A stretch of DNA of 64,000 nucleotides from Robertkochia flava (GTDB taxonomy: Bacteria > Bacteroidota > Bacteroidia > Flavobacteriales > Flavobacteriaceae), in assembly GCF_020166515.1 (NCBI RefSeq), contig NZ_JAINZT010000007.1:389024-453023 (forward strand), given 5' to 3'. The notes beneath the pieces are model-generated. The model saw nothing but the letters and a program-made list of their open reading frames with translations, had not been told where the DNA came from and did no database searches. This document shows positions 8,440-16,592 of this stretch, in pieces (position 1 is the stretch's first letter; the number at the start of each line of letters is the position of its first letter). The position numbers and the translations under genes were made by a program.

Positions 8440-9399
8440 ATGAAAAGAATATTGGTAACCGGAGGGGCTGGGTTCATAGGGTCACACTTATGTGAACGGC
8501 TGTTAAAGGAAGGGAATGAAGTGATCTGCCTGGATAATTATTTCACCGGCAGTAAGGATAATATCCTCCACCTGATGGATAATCCCTATTTCGAACTGGT
8601 TCGACACGATATTACCCACCCGTATTTTGCCGAGGTGGATGAGATCTATAATATGGCTTGTCCGGCCAGTCCCGTGCACTACCAGTACAATCCAATTAAA
8701 ACCATAAAGACCTCTGTTATGGGGGCTATTAATATGTTGGGGCTGGCCAAGCGGGTTAAGGCTAAGATTCTTCAGGCCAGTACTTCTGAGGTATACGGAG
8801 ATCCTAACGTACATCCCCAACCGGAATCCTACTGGGGTAATGTGAACCCGATTGGGCTTCGCTCCTGTTACGATGAGGGTAAGCGGTGTGCCGAGACCCT
8901 GTTCATGGATTATCACAATTCCAACAAGGTGAATATCCGCATTATCCGGATCTTCAATACCTATGGTCCGCATATGAACCCTGACGACGGGCGGGTGGTA
9001 TCGAATTTTATCGTGCAGGCCCTGCAGGGAAAGGAGATTACCATTTACGGGGACGGACTGCAAACCCGTTCTTTTCAGTATGTGGACGACCTCGTGGAAG
9101 GCACGGTTCGAATGATGAACGCCCCCGACGATTTTATCGGTCCGGTAAACATCGGGAATCCTCATGAGTTTACCATGCTGGAACTGGCCGAGACCATTAT
9201 TGATCTTACGGGGAGCTCCTCCAAACTGGTGCATATGCCCCTGCCTAAAGATGATCCAAAACAACGTCAGCCCGATATCTCTCTGGCTAAAGCCAGGCTT
9301 GGTGGCTGGGAGCCAAAAGTGCAACTTCGGGAGGGTCTGACCAAAACCATCGGTTATTTTGAAGGTATACTGCAGAAAACAGTAGTGAATACCCATTGA
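8440..9399 (+). CDS. UDP-glucuronic acid decarboxylase (UXS family)
   Basis: Cytoplasmic short-chain dehydrogenase of 319 residues that converts UDP-glucuronate to UDP-xylose, a precursor for surface polysaccharide. The Rossmann NAD-binding motif is [10 protein letters not shown] (8-17). The catalytic triad is T115 in STSEVYG and Y144-x-x-x-K148 in CYDEGKRC. The family-specific stretches [12 protein letters not shown] and [21 protein letters not shown] are intact. It is close in sequence to dTDP-glucose dehydratases, but the CPASP motif favours UXS. It is a single gene with its own promoter candidate and a strong terminator 20 bases downstream. Confidence 0.93.
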   Translation: MKRILVTGGAGFIGSHLCERLLKEGNEVICLDNYFTGSKDNILHLMDNPYFELVRHDITHPYFAEVDEIYNMACPASPVHYQYNPIKTIKTSVMGAINMLGLAKRVKAKILQASTSEVYGDPNVHPQPESYWGNVNPIGLRSCYDEGKRCAETLFMDYHNSNKVNIRIIRIFNTYGPHMNPDDGRVVSNFIVQALQGKEITIYGDGLQTRSFQYVDDLVEGTVRMMNAPDDFIGPVNIGNPHEFTMLELAETIIDLTGSSSKLVHMPLPKDDPKQRQPDISLAKARLGGWEPKVQLREGLTKTIGYFEGILQKTVVNTH

Positions 9400-9421
9400 A
9401 ACAGCCCATTGAACTGTATAA

Positions 9422-9455
9422 AAAAAGCCACCCAAATTCATATGGGTGGCTTTTT
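9422..9455. terminator. bidirectional intrinsic terminator
   Basis: The arms AAAAAGCCACCCA and TGGGTGGCTTTTT form a 13-bp stem with an 8-base loop, T-rich on both strands. It separates the decarboxylase gene from the convergent proB. Confidence 0.9.
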
Positions 9456-9475
9456 AGTGTAAAATTTTAATGGCG

Positions 9476-10252
9476 TTATGATATTTTCGTAAACGCGGTA
9501 TTCTCGTTAATGGTATTGAGAATGAAATTGTCTTCAAGACCGTTAACGATCCAGGTTTCAATATTCGCTTTATTGGCGATCTCCAGGGCCATAACCTTAG
9601 AGCTCATCCCTCCGGTACCATGCGTCGATTTATCTTCGTCGACGACCTCTTTCTTCAAGTCAGAGAAATTATCAACCTCTTCAATGGTTTCAGGGGACTT
9701 GTTTACAAACGATTCCTTGGTGTAAATACCATTGGTGTTGGTAGCGATCACCAGCAGATCTACTTCCAGCAGGGCTGCAGTCATTGCTGCCAGTCGGTCG
9801 TTATCTCCAAACTGGATCTCATCGGTAGCCACGGTGTCATTTTCGTTAATGATTGGGATATAGCCGTTTTGTACCAGGATATCCACCACATTTTTAATGT
9901 TTTCCCTGGAAACCTTCTTCTCAAAGTCGGCATAAGACAATAAACACTGAGAAGCCAGCAGTCCCAGCTCTCTGAAGCTTTCCTGGAAGATTCGAATCAG
10001 GTGGGGCTGCCCGATGGAGGTCAGCGCCTGTTTAACATTTATATCTGCATAGTCGCTCTCCAGTTGCACGAATTGCTTGGCCACAACCTTGGCTCCGGAG
10101 CTTACTATAATAAATTCATACTCGTCTGATAAGGCAGCGATCTGCCTTCCTATATCCTCTATTTTACCGCGGGATAATTGATCGGATTCTTTTGTCAGGG
10201 TGTTAGACCCAATTTTTAACAGTACTCTCTTTTTCTTTGTTGACGTACTCAT
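9476..10252 (-). CDS. proB: glutamate 5-kinase ProB, single-domain form
   Basis: First enzyme of proline synthesis (glutamate + ATP to gamma-glutamyl phosphate), cytoplasmic, 258 residues. The amino-acid-kinase domain is complete: LLKIGSNTLT at 11-20, VSSGAKVVAKQF, a NENDTVATDEIQFGDND loop for substrate and Mg, and GTGGMSSKV near the C-terminus. The C-terminal PUA domain of E. coli ProB (367 residues) is absent, so proline feedback may differ. It is last in the proC-proA-proB series, 129 bases after proA, with two hairpins in the gap. Confidence 0.93.
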   Translation of the reverse strand: MSTSTKKKRVLLKIGSNTLTKESDQLSRGKIEDIGRQIAALSDEYEFIIVSSGAKVVAKQFVQLESDYADINVKQALTSIGQPHLIRIFQESFRELGLLASQCLLSYADFEKKVSRENIKNVVDILVQNGYIPIINENDTVATDEIQFGDNDRLAAMTAALLEVDLLVIATNTNGIYTKESFVNKSPETIEEVDNFSDLKKEVVDEDKSTHGTGGMSSKVMALEIANKANIETWIVNGLEDNFILNTINENTAFTKIS

Positions 10253-10265
10253 TTTTTTGTTTTTA

Positions 10266-10324
10266 GAACGCTTTTCAAGGCGTTCAATTAAGATTTAGGA
10301 ACACCTCCCGGGCGATCCCGGGAG
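10266..10324. other. two hairpins in the proA-proB gap
   Basis: One inverted repeat has arms GAACGC (10266-10271) and GCGTTC (10280-10285). The second is a perfect 8-bp stem, CTCCCGGG (10305-10312) with CCCGGGAG (10317-10324) around the loop CGAT. Neither is followed by a T-run on the coding strand, so they are not simple terminators. They may stabilise mRNA ends or be small palindromic repeats. Confidence 0.45.
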
Positions 10325-10381
10325 ATGATTTTTCCTTTTATTTAGATTACCTGAAATTGTTGAAATGGATCAGGGTTTATA

Positions 10382-11578
10382 TTAACGGGTTTGTCCGGCT
10401 CCGTGAATGTACCACTTATTGGTCACCAGGTGTTGCAGCCCGATTGGCCCTCTTTGGTGTAACTTGTCTGTACTGATGGCCAGTTCGCCACCAAGTCCGA
10501 GTTGCCCCCCATCGGTGAAACGGGTAGAGGCGTTGTGGTATACAGCCGCGGCATCTACATTTACCATAAAGGTATCTGCTGCCTGCTGGTCTTTAGTTAT
10601 AATAGAACTGGAGTGGCCTCCGGAATATTTATTGATCCACGCTACCGCATTTTCAAGGGATTCGGTTTCCCCGAGTACGATCTTATAGTCGAGAAACTCC
10701 TCGTACCAAACGTCTTCATTTTGCAGGGGAGCGGTTCCGTCGAGTCCCTTAAGGGCTTCATCGGCCAGGATCTCCACATCACTTTCTCTTAGTAAACCTG
10801 TAAGTTCCTTAAGGAAGGCTTCTTTGCCTTCCAGGTTCTTATCTATAAGGACCTTATCCAGCGCATTACAGGCTGAAATTTTCGCCGTTTTTGCGTTCAG
10901 GATCACTTTTTTAGCCAATTCCTTATCGGCATCTTTGTGAACATAAACAAAATTGTTACCCCGGCCGCTTACAACTACGGGACAGGTGGCGTGTTCCTTG
11001 ACAAAGGCGATCAGTCGTTCTCCTCCACGGGGTACGATCAGATCGATCTTTTCTGTCGGATTGGCAAGGAATTCCTGGGTTTCCTGGCGGTTGAACCTCA
11101 GGTAGGTTACCCAGTCTGTGATAATGTTGTGTTCCTTCAGGGCACGGTGCCAGAGGTCAACGATTACCAGGTTGGAATTGAGCGATTCCTTACCTCCTTT
11201 AAGGAGGATCTTGTTTCCTGACTTAAAGGCAATTCCTGCAGCCTCGACGGTAACATCAGGTCTTGATTCATATATGATCATTACCGTACCGAAAGGTGCT
11301 GTTTTGTTAGAGACTTCCATCCCATTGTCATGGGAGAAATGAAATCGTTCTTTTCCGAGCGGATCTTCCTGAGAAGCCAGCTCTTCCAAAGAAGTGATCA
11401 TCCCTTCGATCTTTGCATCGTTAACTTTTAACCGGTCTTCCATGGCGAGATCTTCCCCATTGTACGAATCCAGGTCTTTCTTGTTAGCATCGAGGATCGC
11501 GTCTTTCTCCTGGCGGATCAGGGTTGCCATACTCAATAAAACATTGTTACGCTCTTTGATCGTAAGTATTGTATTCAT
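10382..11578 (-). CDS. proA: gamma-glutamyl phosphate reductase ProA
   Basis: Second enzyme of proline synthesis, an NADPH-dependent reductase of the aldehyde-dehydrogenase superfamily giving glutamate semialdehyde; 398 residues from the chosen ATG. The catalytic cysteine is C237 in KISACNALDKVL. Other family landmarks are IYESRPDVTVEAAGIAFKSGN and IVPRGGERLI. An in-frame ATG 29 codons upstream (11665) would add a Pro/Thr-rich tail with no counterpart in the family, so I start at MNTILTIKERN. It lies between proC and proB on the same strand. Confidence 0.93.
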   Translation of the reverse strand: MNTILTIKERNNVLLSMATLIRQEKDAILDANKKDLDSYNGEDLAMEDRLKVNDAKIEGMITSLEELASQEDPLGKERFHFSHDNGMEVSNKTAPFGTVMIIYESRPDVTVEAAGIAFKSGNKILLKGGKESLNSNLVIVDLWHRALKEHNIITDWVTYLRFNRQETQEFLANPTEKIDLIVPRGGERLIAFVKEHATCPVVVSGRGNNFVYVHKDADKELAKKVILNAKTAKISACNALDKVLIDKNLEGKEAFLKELTGLLRESDVEILADEALKGLDGTAPLQNEDVWYEEFLDYKIVLGETESLENAVAWINKYSGGHSSSIITKDQQAADTFMVNVDAAAVYHNASTRFTDGGQLGLGGELAISTDKLHQRGPIGLQHLVTNKWYIHGAGQTR

Positions 11579-11762
11579 CACTTTTGTGCCGGTAGTGTTT
11601 CTGTTGTTTTCAGTACCGGTCTTGAGGGTGTTAAGTTTTATCGGAGGAACCGGATCTACGGACACCCTTTTTGTTTTTTCCGTGATCGGGTCCTTTTTAG
11701 AATAATTAATTGTTGTTTAAATCGTTTTTTAGGTCGTAACCAGCAAAGTCAACCTTTAAGGC

Positions 11763-12557
11763 TTATTGCCCGTTGATATTACTGATCTTATCGTAAGCCG
11801 CCATCACTCCCTGGATAACAGCCGAACTCAGTCCGTTGTGCTCCATGGCATTTAATCCTTCAATGGTACACCCCTGTGGCGTGGTTACATTATCCACCTC
11901 GACCTCCGCCTGGGTTCCGTCCTCAATAAGGGAGGCTGCTCCAATGGCTACCTGTGCCACAATCTCCTGTGCCTCATGTGGGTGAAAACCCATTTGAACC
12001 CCACCCTGGGTGAGGGCCCGAAGGAATCTCAGGAAAAAGGCCGTACCGGATGCTCCCAGAACCGTTGCTGGTTTCATCAGGCGCTGTTCGATAATAATGG
12101 CTTTACCAATGGTTCCAAACATCTTTCTAACGAATTCCACATCTTCATCATCATTGTTCTCGGCGCAAATGAATGACATGGATTGCTGCTTAACTGCGGC
12201 GGTATTCGGCATGGCGCGAATTACCTTGTTGTTAGGAACGTATTCGTTAATTTCCTCTGTGGTTACCCCGGTTACGGTGGAGATCAACACCTGATCCTCC
12301 TTAAGATGACCCTTGATCTCTTCCAGTACCACTTTCAGGATCCTCGGCTGAATACACAGGATGATCCATTTTGAATCTTTAATGGCTTCTACGTTGTTTG
12401 CTGTAACACTCACTCCGGCCTGCTCTTTTATGATCTCCAGGTTTTCAGGAGAAGCATCGGCCACCATGATGTTCTTTGGATCGAACAGATCGCTGCTCGC
12501 GAGTCCACTGATTATAGATTTTCCTAAATTTCCCGATCCAATTACAGTTACTTTCAT
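11763..12557 (-). CDS. proC: pyrroline-5-carboxylate reductase ProC (proline-cluster copy)
   Basis: Last step of proline synthesis, 264 residues. The NAD(P) Rossmann motif is VIGSGNLGKSI at 5-15. The family core RAMPNTAA and the C-terminal TTPQGCTIEGLN signature (usually T-P-x-G-x-T) are present. A second proC copy sits in the arginine cluster at 18722-19519 and differs throughout, so the two are old paralogues. This copy opens the proC-proA-proB series and is preceded by a long leader with a nine-codon frame and competing hairpins. Confidence 0.93.
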   Translation of the reverse strand: MKVTVIGSGNLGKSIISGLASSDLFDPKNIMVADASPENLEIIKEQAGVSVTANNVEAIKDSKWIILCIQPRILKVVLEEIKGHLKEDQVLISTVTGVTTEEINEYVPNNKVIRAMPNTAAVKQQSMSFICAENNDDEDVEFVRKMFGTIGKAIIIEQRLMKPATVLGASGTAFFLRFLRALTQGGVQMGFHPHEAQEIVAQVAIGAASLIEDGTQAEVEVDNVTTPQGCTIEGLNAMEHNGLSSAVIQGVMAAYDKISNINGQ

Positions 12558-12612
12558 GTTTTGTTTTTAAGGTTAATATTAATTCTTGTACCTAATGGTT
12601 CATCATTCGTGC

Positions 12613-12731
12613 CAAAGACCTTGTTTCTGAAATTGCTTTCGAACCGGGTCTTTTTTAAAGAAAAGAGGTAGCAGAATAAATGATGTGCTACAAGCGTCTT
12701 TTCTTACAGGCGCAAACTCCGAACTGCTACC
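12613..12731 (-). promoter_or_regulatory. structured leader upstream of proCAB with mutually exclusive hairpins
   Basis: Read on the minus strand, GGTAGCAG (12731-12724) can pair with CTGCTACC (12674-12667) around an inner GCGCC/GACGC stem. Alternatively, a second copy, GTAGCA (12691-12686), can pair with the same 3' arm in a compact hairpin followed by the pyrimidine-rich run CTCTTTTCTTT. A further hairpin (GACC arms, 12653-12614) follows. The first arm lies inside the nine-codon frame at 12733-12704, so translation would decide between the folds. No proline codons occur in that frame, so the signal sensed is unknown. Confidence 0.45.
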
Positions 12732-12733
12732 AT
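12704..12733 (-). CDS. putative leader peptide MVAVRSLRL upstream of proC
   Basis: A nine-codon frame from ATG (12733) to TAA (12704) ends 146 bases before the proC start. It contains the 5' arm of the leader hairpin (codons 1-3) and part of the inner stem (codons 7-8), the arrangement expected of a translation-controlled attenuator. It has two Arg and two Leu codons but no Pro codon. A short frame at 51970-51944 upstream of another minus-strand gene also ends TTG CGC CTG-stop. Translation is unproven. Confidence 0.35.
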   Translation of the reverse strand: MVAVRSLRL

Positions 12734-13107
12734 TATAATATTATATGTCTCAAATCCAAGTTTCTACAGGGGTTTTACATAATATTAAGGTCCAAATATT
12801 TTTTGTTAAAAAATGAAATTTTAAACGGGTCAAGGCTGTTTTGACGTTGGTGGTTATCGTAAAGAAATTCTTATAACTTATTCCAATCTGCTTATTTCCA
12901 ACGTTTGAGTATGATACCGGCATGAGGTATAATCCGGATACTTTTAAAAGTCCGGAAATGAATATTTATGACGGAGCGGGGGAGGACTTTCGCCATTTTA
13001 CATATTATTTTTTAACTTAATTTTAACAAATTGAAAATGGCTGTTTGGGGAGATAAATAGGAGGAATTAGTGGTAAAATCTTAGAAAATAATCTTCTGAC
13101 GGATTAT
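12734..13107. other. AT-rich intergenic space between argH terminator and the proC leader
   Basis: No open frame with coding character, tRNA or repeat was found on either strand. The promoter of the proC leader probably lies near 12740-12765, where the minus strand reads TTGGATTTGAGACATATAAT, but no clear TAnnTTTG box is present. Confidence 0.4.
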
Positions 13108-13147
13108 AAAAAAAGGATCTTCCCCTGGAATATGAAGAGGAAGATCC
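13108..13147 (-). terminator. intrinsic terminator of the arginine gene series
   Basis: On the minus strand a 9-bp stem, GGATCTTCC with GGAAGATCC, is followed by seven T, 63 bases after the argH stop. It separates the arg genes from the proC leader. Confidence 0.85.
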
Positions 13148-13209
13148 TGCACTAATATTTAAAGTTGCTGTCGAAATGACAAAGGAGCATCTGACAAGAT
13201 GTCGGGATG

Positions 13210-14493
13210 TTACTCGCTGAAGCGTTTCATTTTATTCCGGATCTCCTGCAGCGCAGGTTTCCCAATGCTTCCGGTATGAGTATGGTGAATATCCCTGTGA
13301 GGGGTATACGTTCCTTTATCTATACTTTCGCCCATTTGCCTGTAGGCTTCCCTGAAAGGAATACCATCGAGTACCATCTGGTTTAGGGTGTCCACGCTAA
13401 AAAGGTATTGGTACTTTTCTTCTTCCAGGATGTTTGTGTTTACTTTCATTTCCTTAATGCTGAAAGCGGTCATTTCCAGGCAGCTTTTCATTTCCTGAAT
13501 GGCGGGTACAATAAGCTCCTTGCACAGTTGGAGATCACGGTGGTAACCACTGGGCAGGTTGGTGGTCAGCATGGCTAGGGTGTTAGGCAATGCCTGTAAT
13601 TTGTTGCATTTACCCCGGATCAGTTCGAATACATCGGGGTTCTTTTTATGGGGCATGATACTGCTTCCCGTAGTGAATTCCTTTGGAAAACTGATGAAGT
13701 CAAAATTCTGGCTGAGATACAGGCAGATATCCATAGCCAGTTTTCCGAGGGTACCAGCCAATCCGGCCATGGCATAGGCCGTGTGTTTTTCAACCTTTCC
13801 GCGCCCCATCTGGGCGGCGACAACATTGTATTTCATGGTGGCGAATCCCAGCGCTTCAGTGGTGAATTCCCGGTCTATCGGGAAAGAGCTCCCATAACCT
13901 GCGGCACTTCCCAGCGGATTCTGATCACAGATCCTGTGGGCTGTGTTCAACATCAGCATGTCGTCTGCAAGGCTTTCTGCGTAGGCACCGAGCCAAAGGG
14001 CGAATGATGACGGCATGGCTACCTGCAAGTGGGTGTAACCGGGCATCAGCACATCCTGGTAAGTTTTTGCCAGGTTTAACAAAATATCGAACAGGTCGAG
14101 GGTAAGGGCTTTCATGCTGTTGATCTCTTCCCTGAGATATAGTTGCATGGCCACCAGGACCTGGTCATTTCGGGATCGGGCGGTGTGGATTTTTTTTCCT
14201 GTATCTCCCAACTCTTCGATAAGGAGGTATTCGATCTTGGAATGCATGTCTTCAAACTGGTCTTCTATGGTGAAATTACCGGCATCGATCTCCTTTTCGA
14301 TACGATCGAGCTCACCAGTCAGTAATGTTCCTTCCTTTAGCGTGATCAGGCCTGTAGAGGCCAGCATTTGTGCATGTGCCCTGGAGGCGATCACGTCGTA
14401 TTTCGCCAGAAGCAGATCCAGTTCCCTGTCGGCTCCAACGGTGAAGATGTCTATTTTTTCGTCTGTTTTAAATCCTTTGTCCCAGAGTTTCAT
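13210..14493 (-). CDS. argH: argininosuccinate lyase ArgH
   Basis: Final step of arginine synthesis, cleaving argininosuccinate to arginine and fumarate; cytoplasmic homotetramer subunit of 427 residues. The fumarase-superfamily signature GSSIMPHKKNPD lies at 276-287 and contains the catalytic serine. HTARSRNDQV (103-112) and TEALGFATMKYNVVAAQ form the other active-site regions. It is the last gene of the arg series, separated from argE by a 236-base space filled with tandem repeats, and is followed by a strong terminator. Confidence 0.95.
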   Translation of the reverse strand: MKLWDKGFKTDEKIDIFTVGADRELDLLLAKYDVIASRAHAQMLASTGLITLKEGTLLTGELDRIEKEIDAGNFTIEDQFEDMHSKIEYLLIEELGDTGKKIHTARSRNDQVLVAMQLYLREEINSMKALTLDLFDILLNLAKTYQDVLMPGYTHLQVAMPSSFALWLGAYAESLADDMLMLNTAHRICDQNPLGSAAGYGSSFPIDREFTTEALGFATMKYNVVAAQMGRGKVEKHTAYAMAGLAGTLGKLAMDICLYLSQNFDFISFPKEFTTGSSIMPHKKNPDVFELIRGKCNKLQALPNTLAMLTTNLPSGYHRDLQLCKELIVPAIQEMKSCLEMTAFSIKEMKVNTNILEEEKYQYLFSVDTLNQMVLDGIPFREAYRQMGESIDKGTYTPHRDIHHTHTGSIGKPALQEIRNKMKRFSE

Positions 14494-14504
14494 TTCTTTT
14501 AAGG

Positions 14505-14719
14505 TTACGGGTTACGCCTGCTATTCCTGCCGGGAGGAAATCCTGTCGTACATGCAGGTAGCCAGGGGTTACGGGTTACATTTATATAATAGTGGAATTT
14601 GAAAAATATCCTTTTATACATTTATCTAAATTCACAACTAAAAACTAACAACTAACAACTAACAACTAACAACTAACAACTAACAATTCACAATTCACAA
14701 TTCACAATTCACAATTCAC
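14505..14719. repeat. heptad repeats plus palindromic module between argE and argH
   Basis: Two tandem blocks sit side by side: six perfect copies of AACTAAC (14643-14684) and five of AATTCAC (14685-14719), ending 11 bases from the argE stop. Upstream, paired copies of GGTTACG (14511-14524 and around 14566-14579) flank a GC-rich insert with CCTGCCGGGAGGAAATCCTG. The same kinds of module occur at 23985-24115 and 46519-46653. Confidence 0.85.
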
Positions 14720-14729
14720 AATTTCCAAT

Positions 14730-15797
14730 CTATTCCATCACTACTTTTTCCAGCAGCCGGGCATAGATATCGATGCCTTCCAAGATCTCATCCACATAGA
14801 TGAATTCGTCTGCCGAATGGGACCGGGTCGAATCTCCGGGGCCCATCTTCAGGGAAGGGCAGCTCAGTACGGCCTGGTCGGACAGGGTGGGTGACCCATA
14901 GGTCTTTCGTCCCATATCAAGTCCGGACAACACCAGGGGGTGGTCTGCAGGGATGGAAGAGGAGCCCAGTCTTAGGGAGCGCGGGGTGATCCTGCATGGG
15001 GCCTCTGCTTTAAGCAGGTTATAGATATCCTGGTTGCTGTAATGCTCGTTCACCCGTACGTCTACCACAAGGTCTACTTTGGCAGGCACCACATTATGCT
15101 GGGTACCGGCATTGACCTGGGTTACGGTCATCTTTACATCGCCCAGCAGGGGAGAGGTTTTTTCAAAGCTGAAATTCTTAAACCACTCCAGCACTTCTAT
15201 ACACTTGTATATGGGGTTGTCGGAATTCGGGTGGGCGGCGTGGCCCGGGGTTCCCTCAATACAGGCATCAAAAACCACGAGTCCTTTTTCGGCAATGGCC
15301 AGGTCCATTTTGGTAGGTTCCCCCACGATGGCCACTTCCGGGGTGGGCAGGTGCTTTAACACGGAGTTCAATCCGTTAGGCCCGCTGTTCTCCTCTTCTG
15401 CGGAAGCCACCATGACCACATTGTACTTGAGTCCCGGCATTTCATAGAGCCAGGTGAAGACGGCCAGCAGGGCTACCAGGCATCCTCCGGCATCATTGCT
15501 TCCCAGTCCGTAAAGTTTCCCGCCTTCTATAGAGGGGGTAAAGGGATCCCTGGTATAACCTACATTGGGTTTTACGGTATCATGGTGAGAATTGAGCAGC
15601 AAAAGCGGAGCATCGGGGTTCACATTTTTATTAAAGGCCCAGAGATTGTTGTTTTCCCTTTCAAAAGGTATACCATGCCTTTTGAACCACTGCTCCAGGA
15701 GGGCGGCAGTGTGCTCCTCTTCTTTTGAGAAGGACGGGGTGGCAATGAGTTCTTTTAAGAGTGATATGGCTTCTTCCTTGAGTTCTTCCAATGTCAT
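14730..15797 (-). CDS. M20 family N-acyl-ornithine/citrulline deacylase (ArgE role)
   Basis: Zinc-dependent M20 peptidase-family amidohydrolase, 355 residues from the ATG that overlaps the argB stop as ATGA. Metal-site motifs are LLNSHHDTVKP, LGSNDAGG and ASAEEENSGPNG (catalytic Glu and metal ligand), and GEPTKMDLAIAEKG follows. It should remove the acyl group late in arginine synthesis. Because the neighbouring carbamoyltransferase is of the acylornithine type, the likely substrate is N-succinyl- or N-acetyl-citrulline rather than acylornithine (inference). An alternative ATG lies three codons upstream. Confidence 0.88.
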   Translation of the reverse strand: MTLEELKEEAISLLKELIATPSFSKEEEHTAALLEQWFKRHGIPFERENNNLWAFNKNVNPDAPLLLLNSHHDTVKPNVGYTRDPFTPSIEGGKLYGLGSNDAGGCLVALLAVFTWLYEMPGLKYNVVMVASAEEENSGPNGLNSVLKHLPTPEVAIVGEPTKMDLAIAEKGLVVFDACIEGTPGHAAHPNSDNPIYKCIEVLEWFKNFSFEKTSPLLGDVKMTVTQVNAGTQHNVVPAKVDLVVDVRVNEHYSNQDIYNLLKAEAPCRITPRSLRLGSSSIPADHPLVLSGLDMGRKTYGSPTLSDQAVLSCPSLKMGPGDSTRSHSADEFIYVDEILEGIDIYARLLEKVVME

Positions 15798-16573
15798 GAT
15801 AAGCAAATTTTGGTATTGGCAGCTGTGGTGTTTTGGATCATCTGATGGGAGCCTATAAATACTTCGCTCACCCCATTTTCAAGGGCAGAGAAGGCGTTGT
15901 GAAGTTTAGGCAGCATCCCGTCGGCAATAACCCCTTTTTGTCTGAGTTCTTCAAAATAACCGGGATTGATCTCCGGGATCACTGAATCTTCGGCATTTAC
16001 ATCCATGAGCACCCCATTCTTTTCAAAGCAATAGAACAGGCGGGTGTTCCAATGTTCTGAAAGGGCTGTTGCCAGGGAGGCAGCTATGGTGTCAGCATTG
16101 GTGTTTAGCAGTTGTCCTTTCCCGTCATGGGTTACCGCACAACACACCGGGGTGATCCCGGCCTGAAGAAGCAAATTTAATTGCTGGGTGTTTACCTGGG
16201 AAACATCCCCGGCATATCCGTAATCGATCTCTTTTACGGTACGTTTCACCGCTGTGATAATATTCAGGTCAGCTCCACTTATGCCAATGGCATTACACCC
16301 CCACGCCTGGAGGCTGGCCGTGATGTTCTTATTGACATATCCGGCATAGACCATGGTAATTACCTTCAGGGTGTCTTCACAGGTAATCCGTCTTCCCTGG
16401 TGCATCTTAACCGGTATCCCCAATTTTTGTGCGGTTTCACTGGCTAGCTTTCCTCCGCCGTGTACCAGGATCTTGTCTCCGGGCATGGTGGAAAGTGCTT
16501 TTAGGAAGGAAGCCAATACCTGCTCATCCTCAATCACATTTCCGCCTATTTTGATAATATTCAGATCTTTCAT
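15794..16573 (-). CDS. argB: N-acetyl/N-succinyl-glutamate kinase ArgB
   Basis: Amino-acid-kinase of 259 residues phosphorylating acylglutamate. The nucleotide loop KIGGNVIED is at 8-16, the substrate loop VHGGGKLAS at 37-45, and NTNADTIAASLATAL forms the ATP site. The N-terminal helix that confers hexamerisation and arginine feedback in some ArgB is missing, so this enzyme is probably not directly arginine-inhibited. Given the succinyl-type carbamoyltransferase next door, the in vivo substrate may be N-succinylglutamate. It ends overlapping argE by 4 bases. Confidence 0.9.
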   Translation of the reverse strand: MKDLNIIKIGGNVIEDEQVLASFLKALSTMPGDKILVHGGGKLASETAQKLGIPVKMHQGRRITCEDTLKVITMVYAGYVNKNITASLQAWGCNAIGISGADLNIITAVKRTVKEIDYGYAGDVSQVNTQQLNLLLQAGITPVCCAVTHDGKGQLLNTNADTIAASLATALSEHWNTRLFYCFEKNGVLMDVNAEDSVIPEINPGYFEELRQKGVIADGMLPKLHNAFSALENGVSEVFIGSHQMIQNTTAANTKICLS

Positions 16574-16592
16574 GCGCGTCTTTTTAAGAGTT

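Noticed and set aside
8503..9441. Long 312-codon minus-strand open frame
   Set aside because: It mirrors the UDP-glucuronate decarboxylase gene, whose catalytic motifs are intact, and its translation has no recognisable family pattern.
12640..12660. GGTTCGAAA on the minus strand resembling a tRNA T-loop
   Set aside because: No acceptor stem, anticodon arm or D arm can be formed around it; it lies in a hairpin of the proC leader.
12661..12770. Plus-strand frame starting ATGATGTGCTAC in the proC leader region
   Set aside because: No plus-strand gene follows, and the minus-strand frame plus hairpins give a more coherent leader. It is kept only as an alternative strand for the structured RNA.
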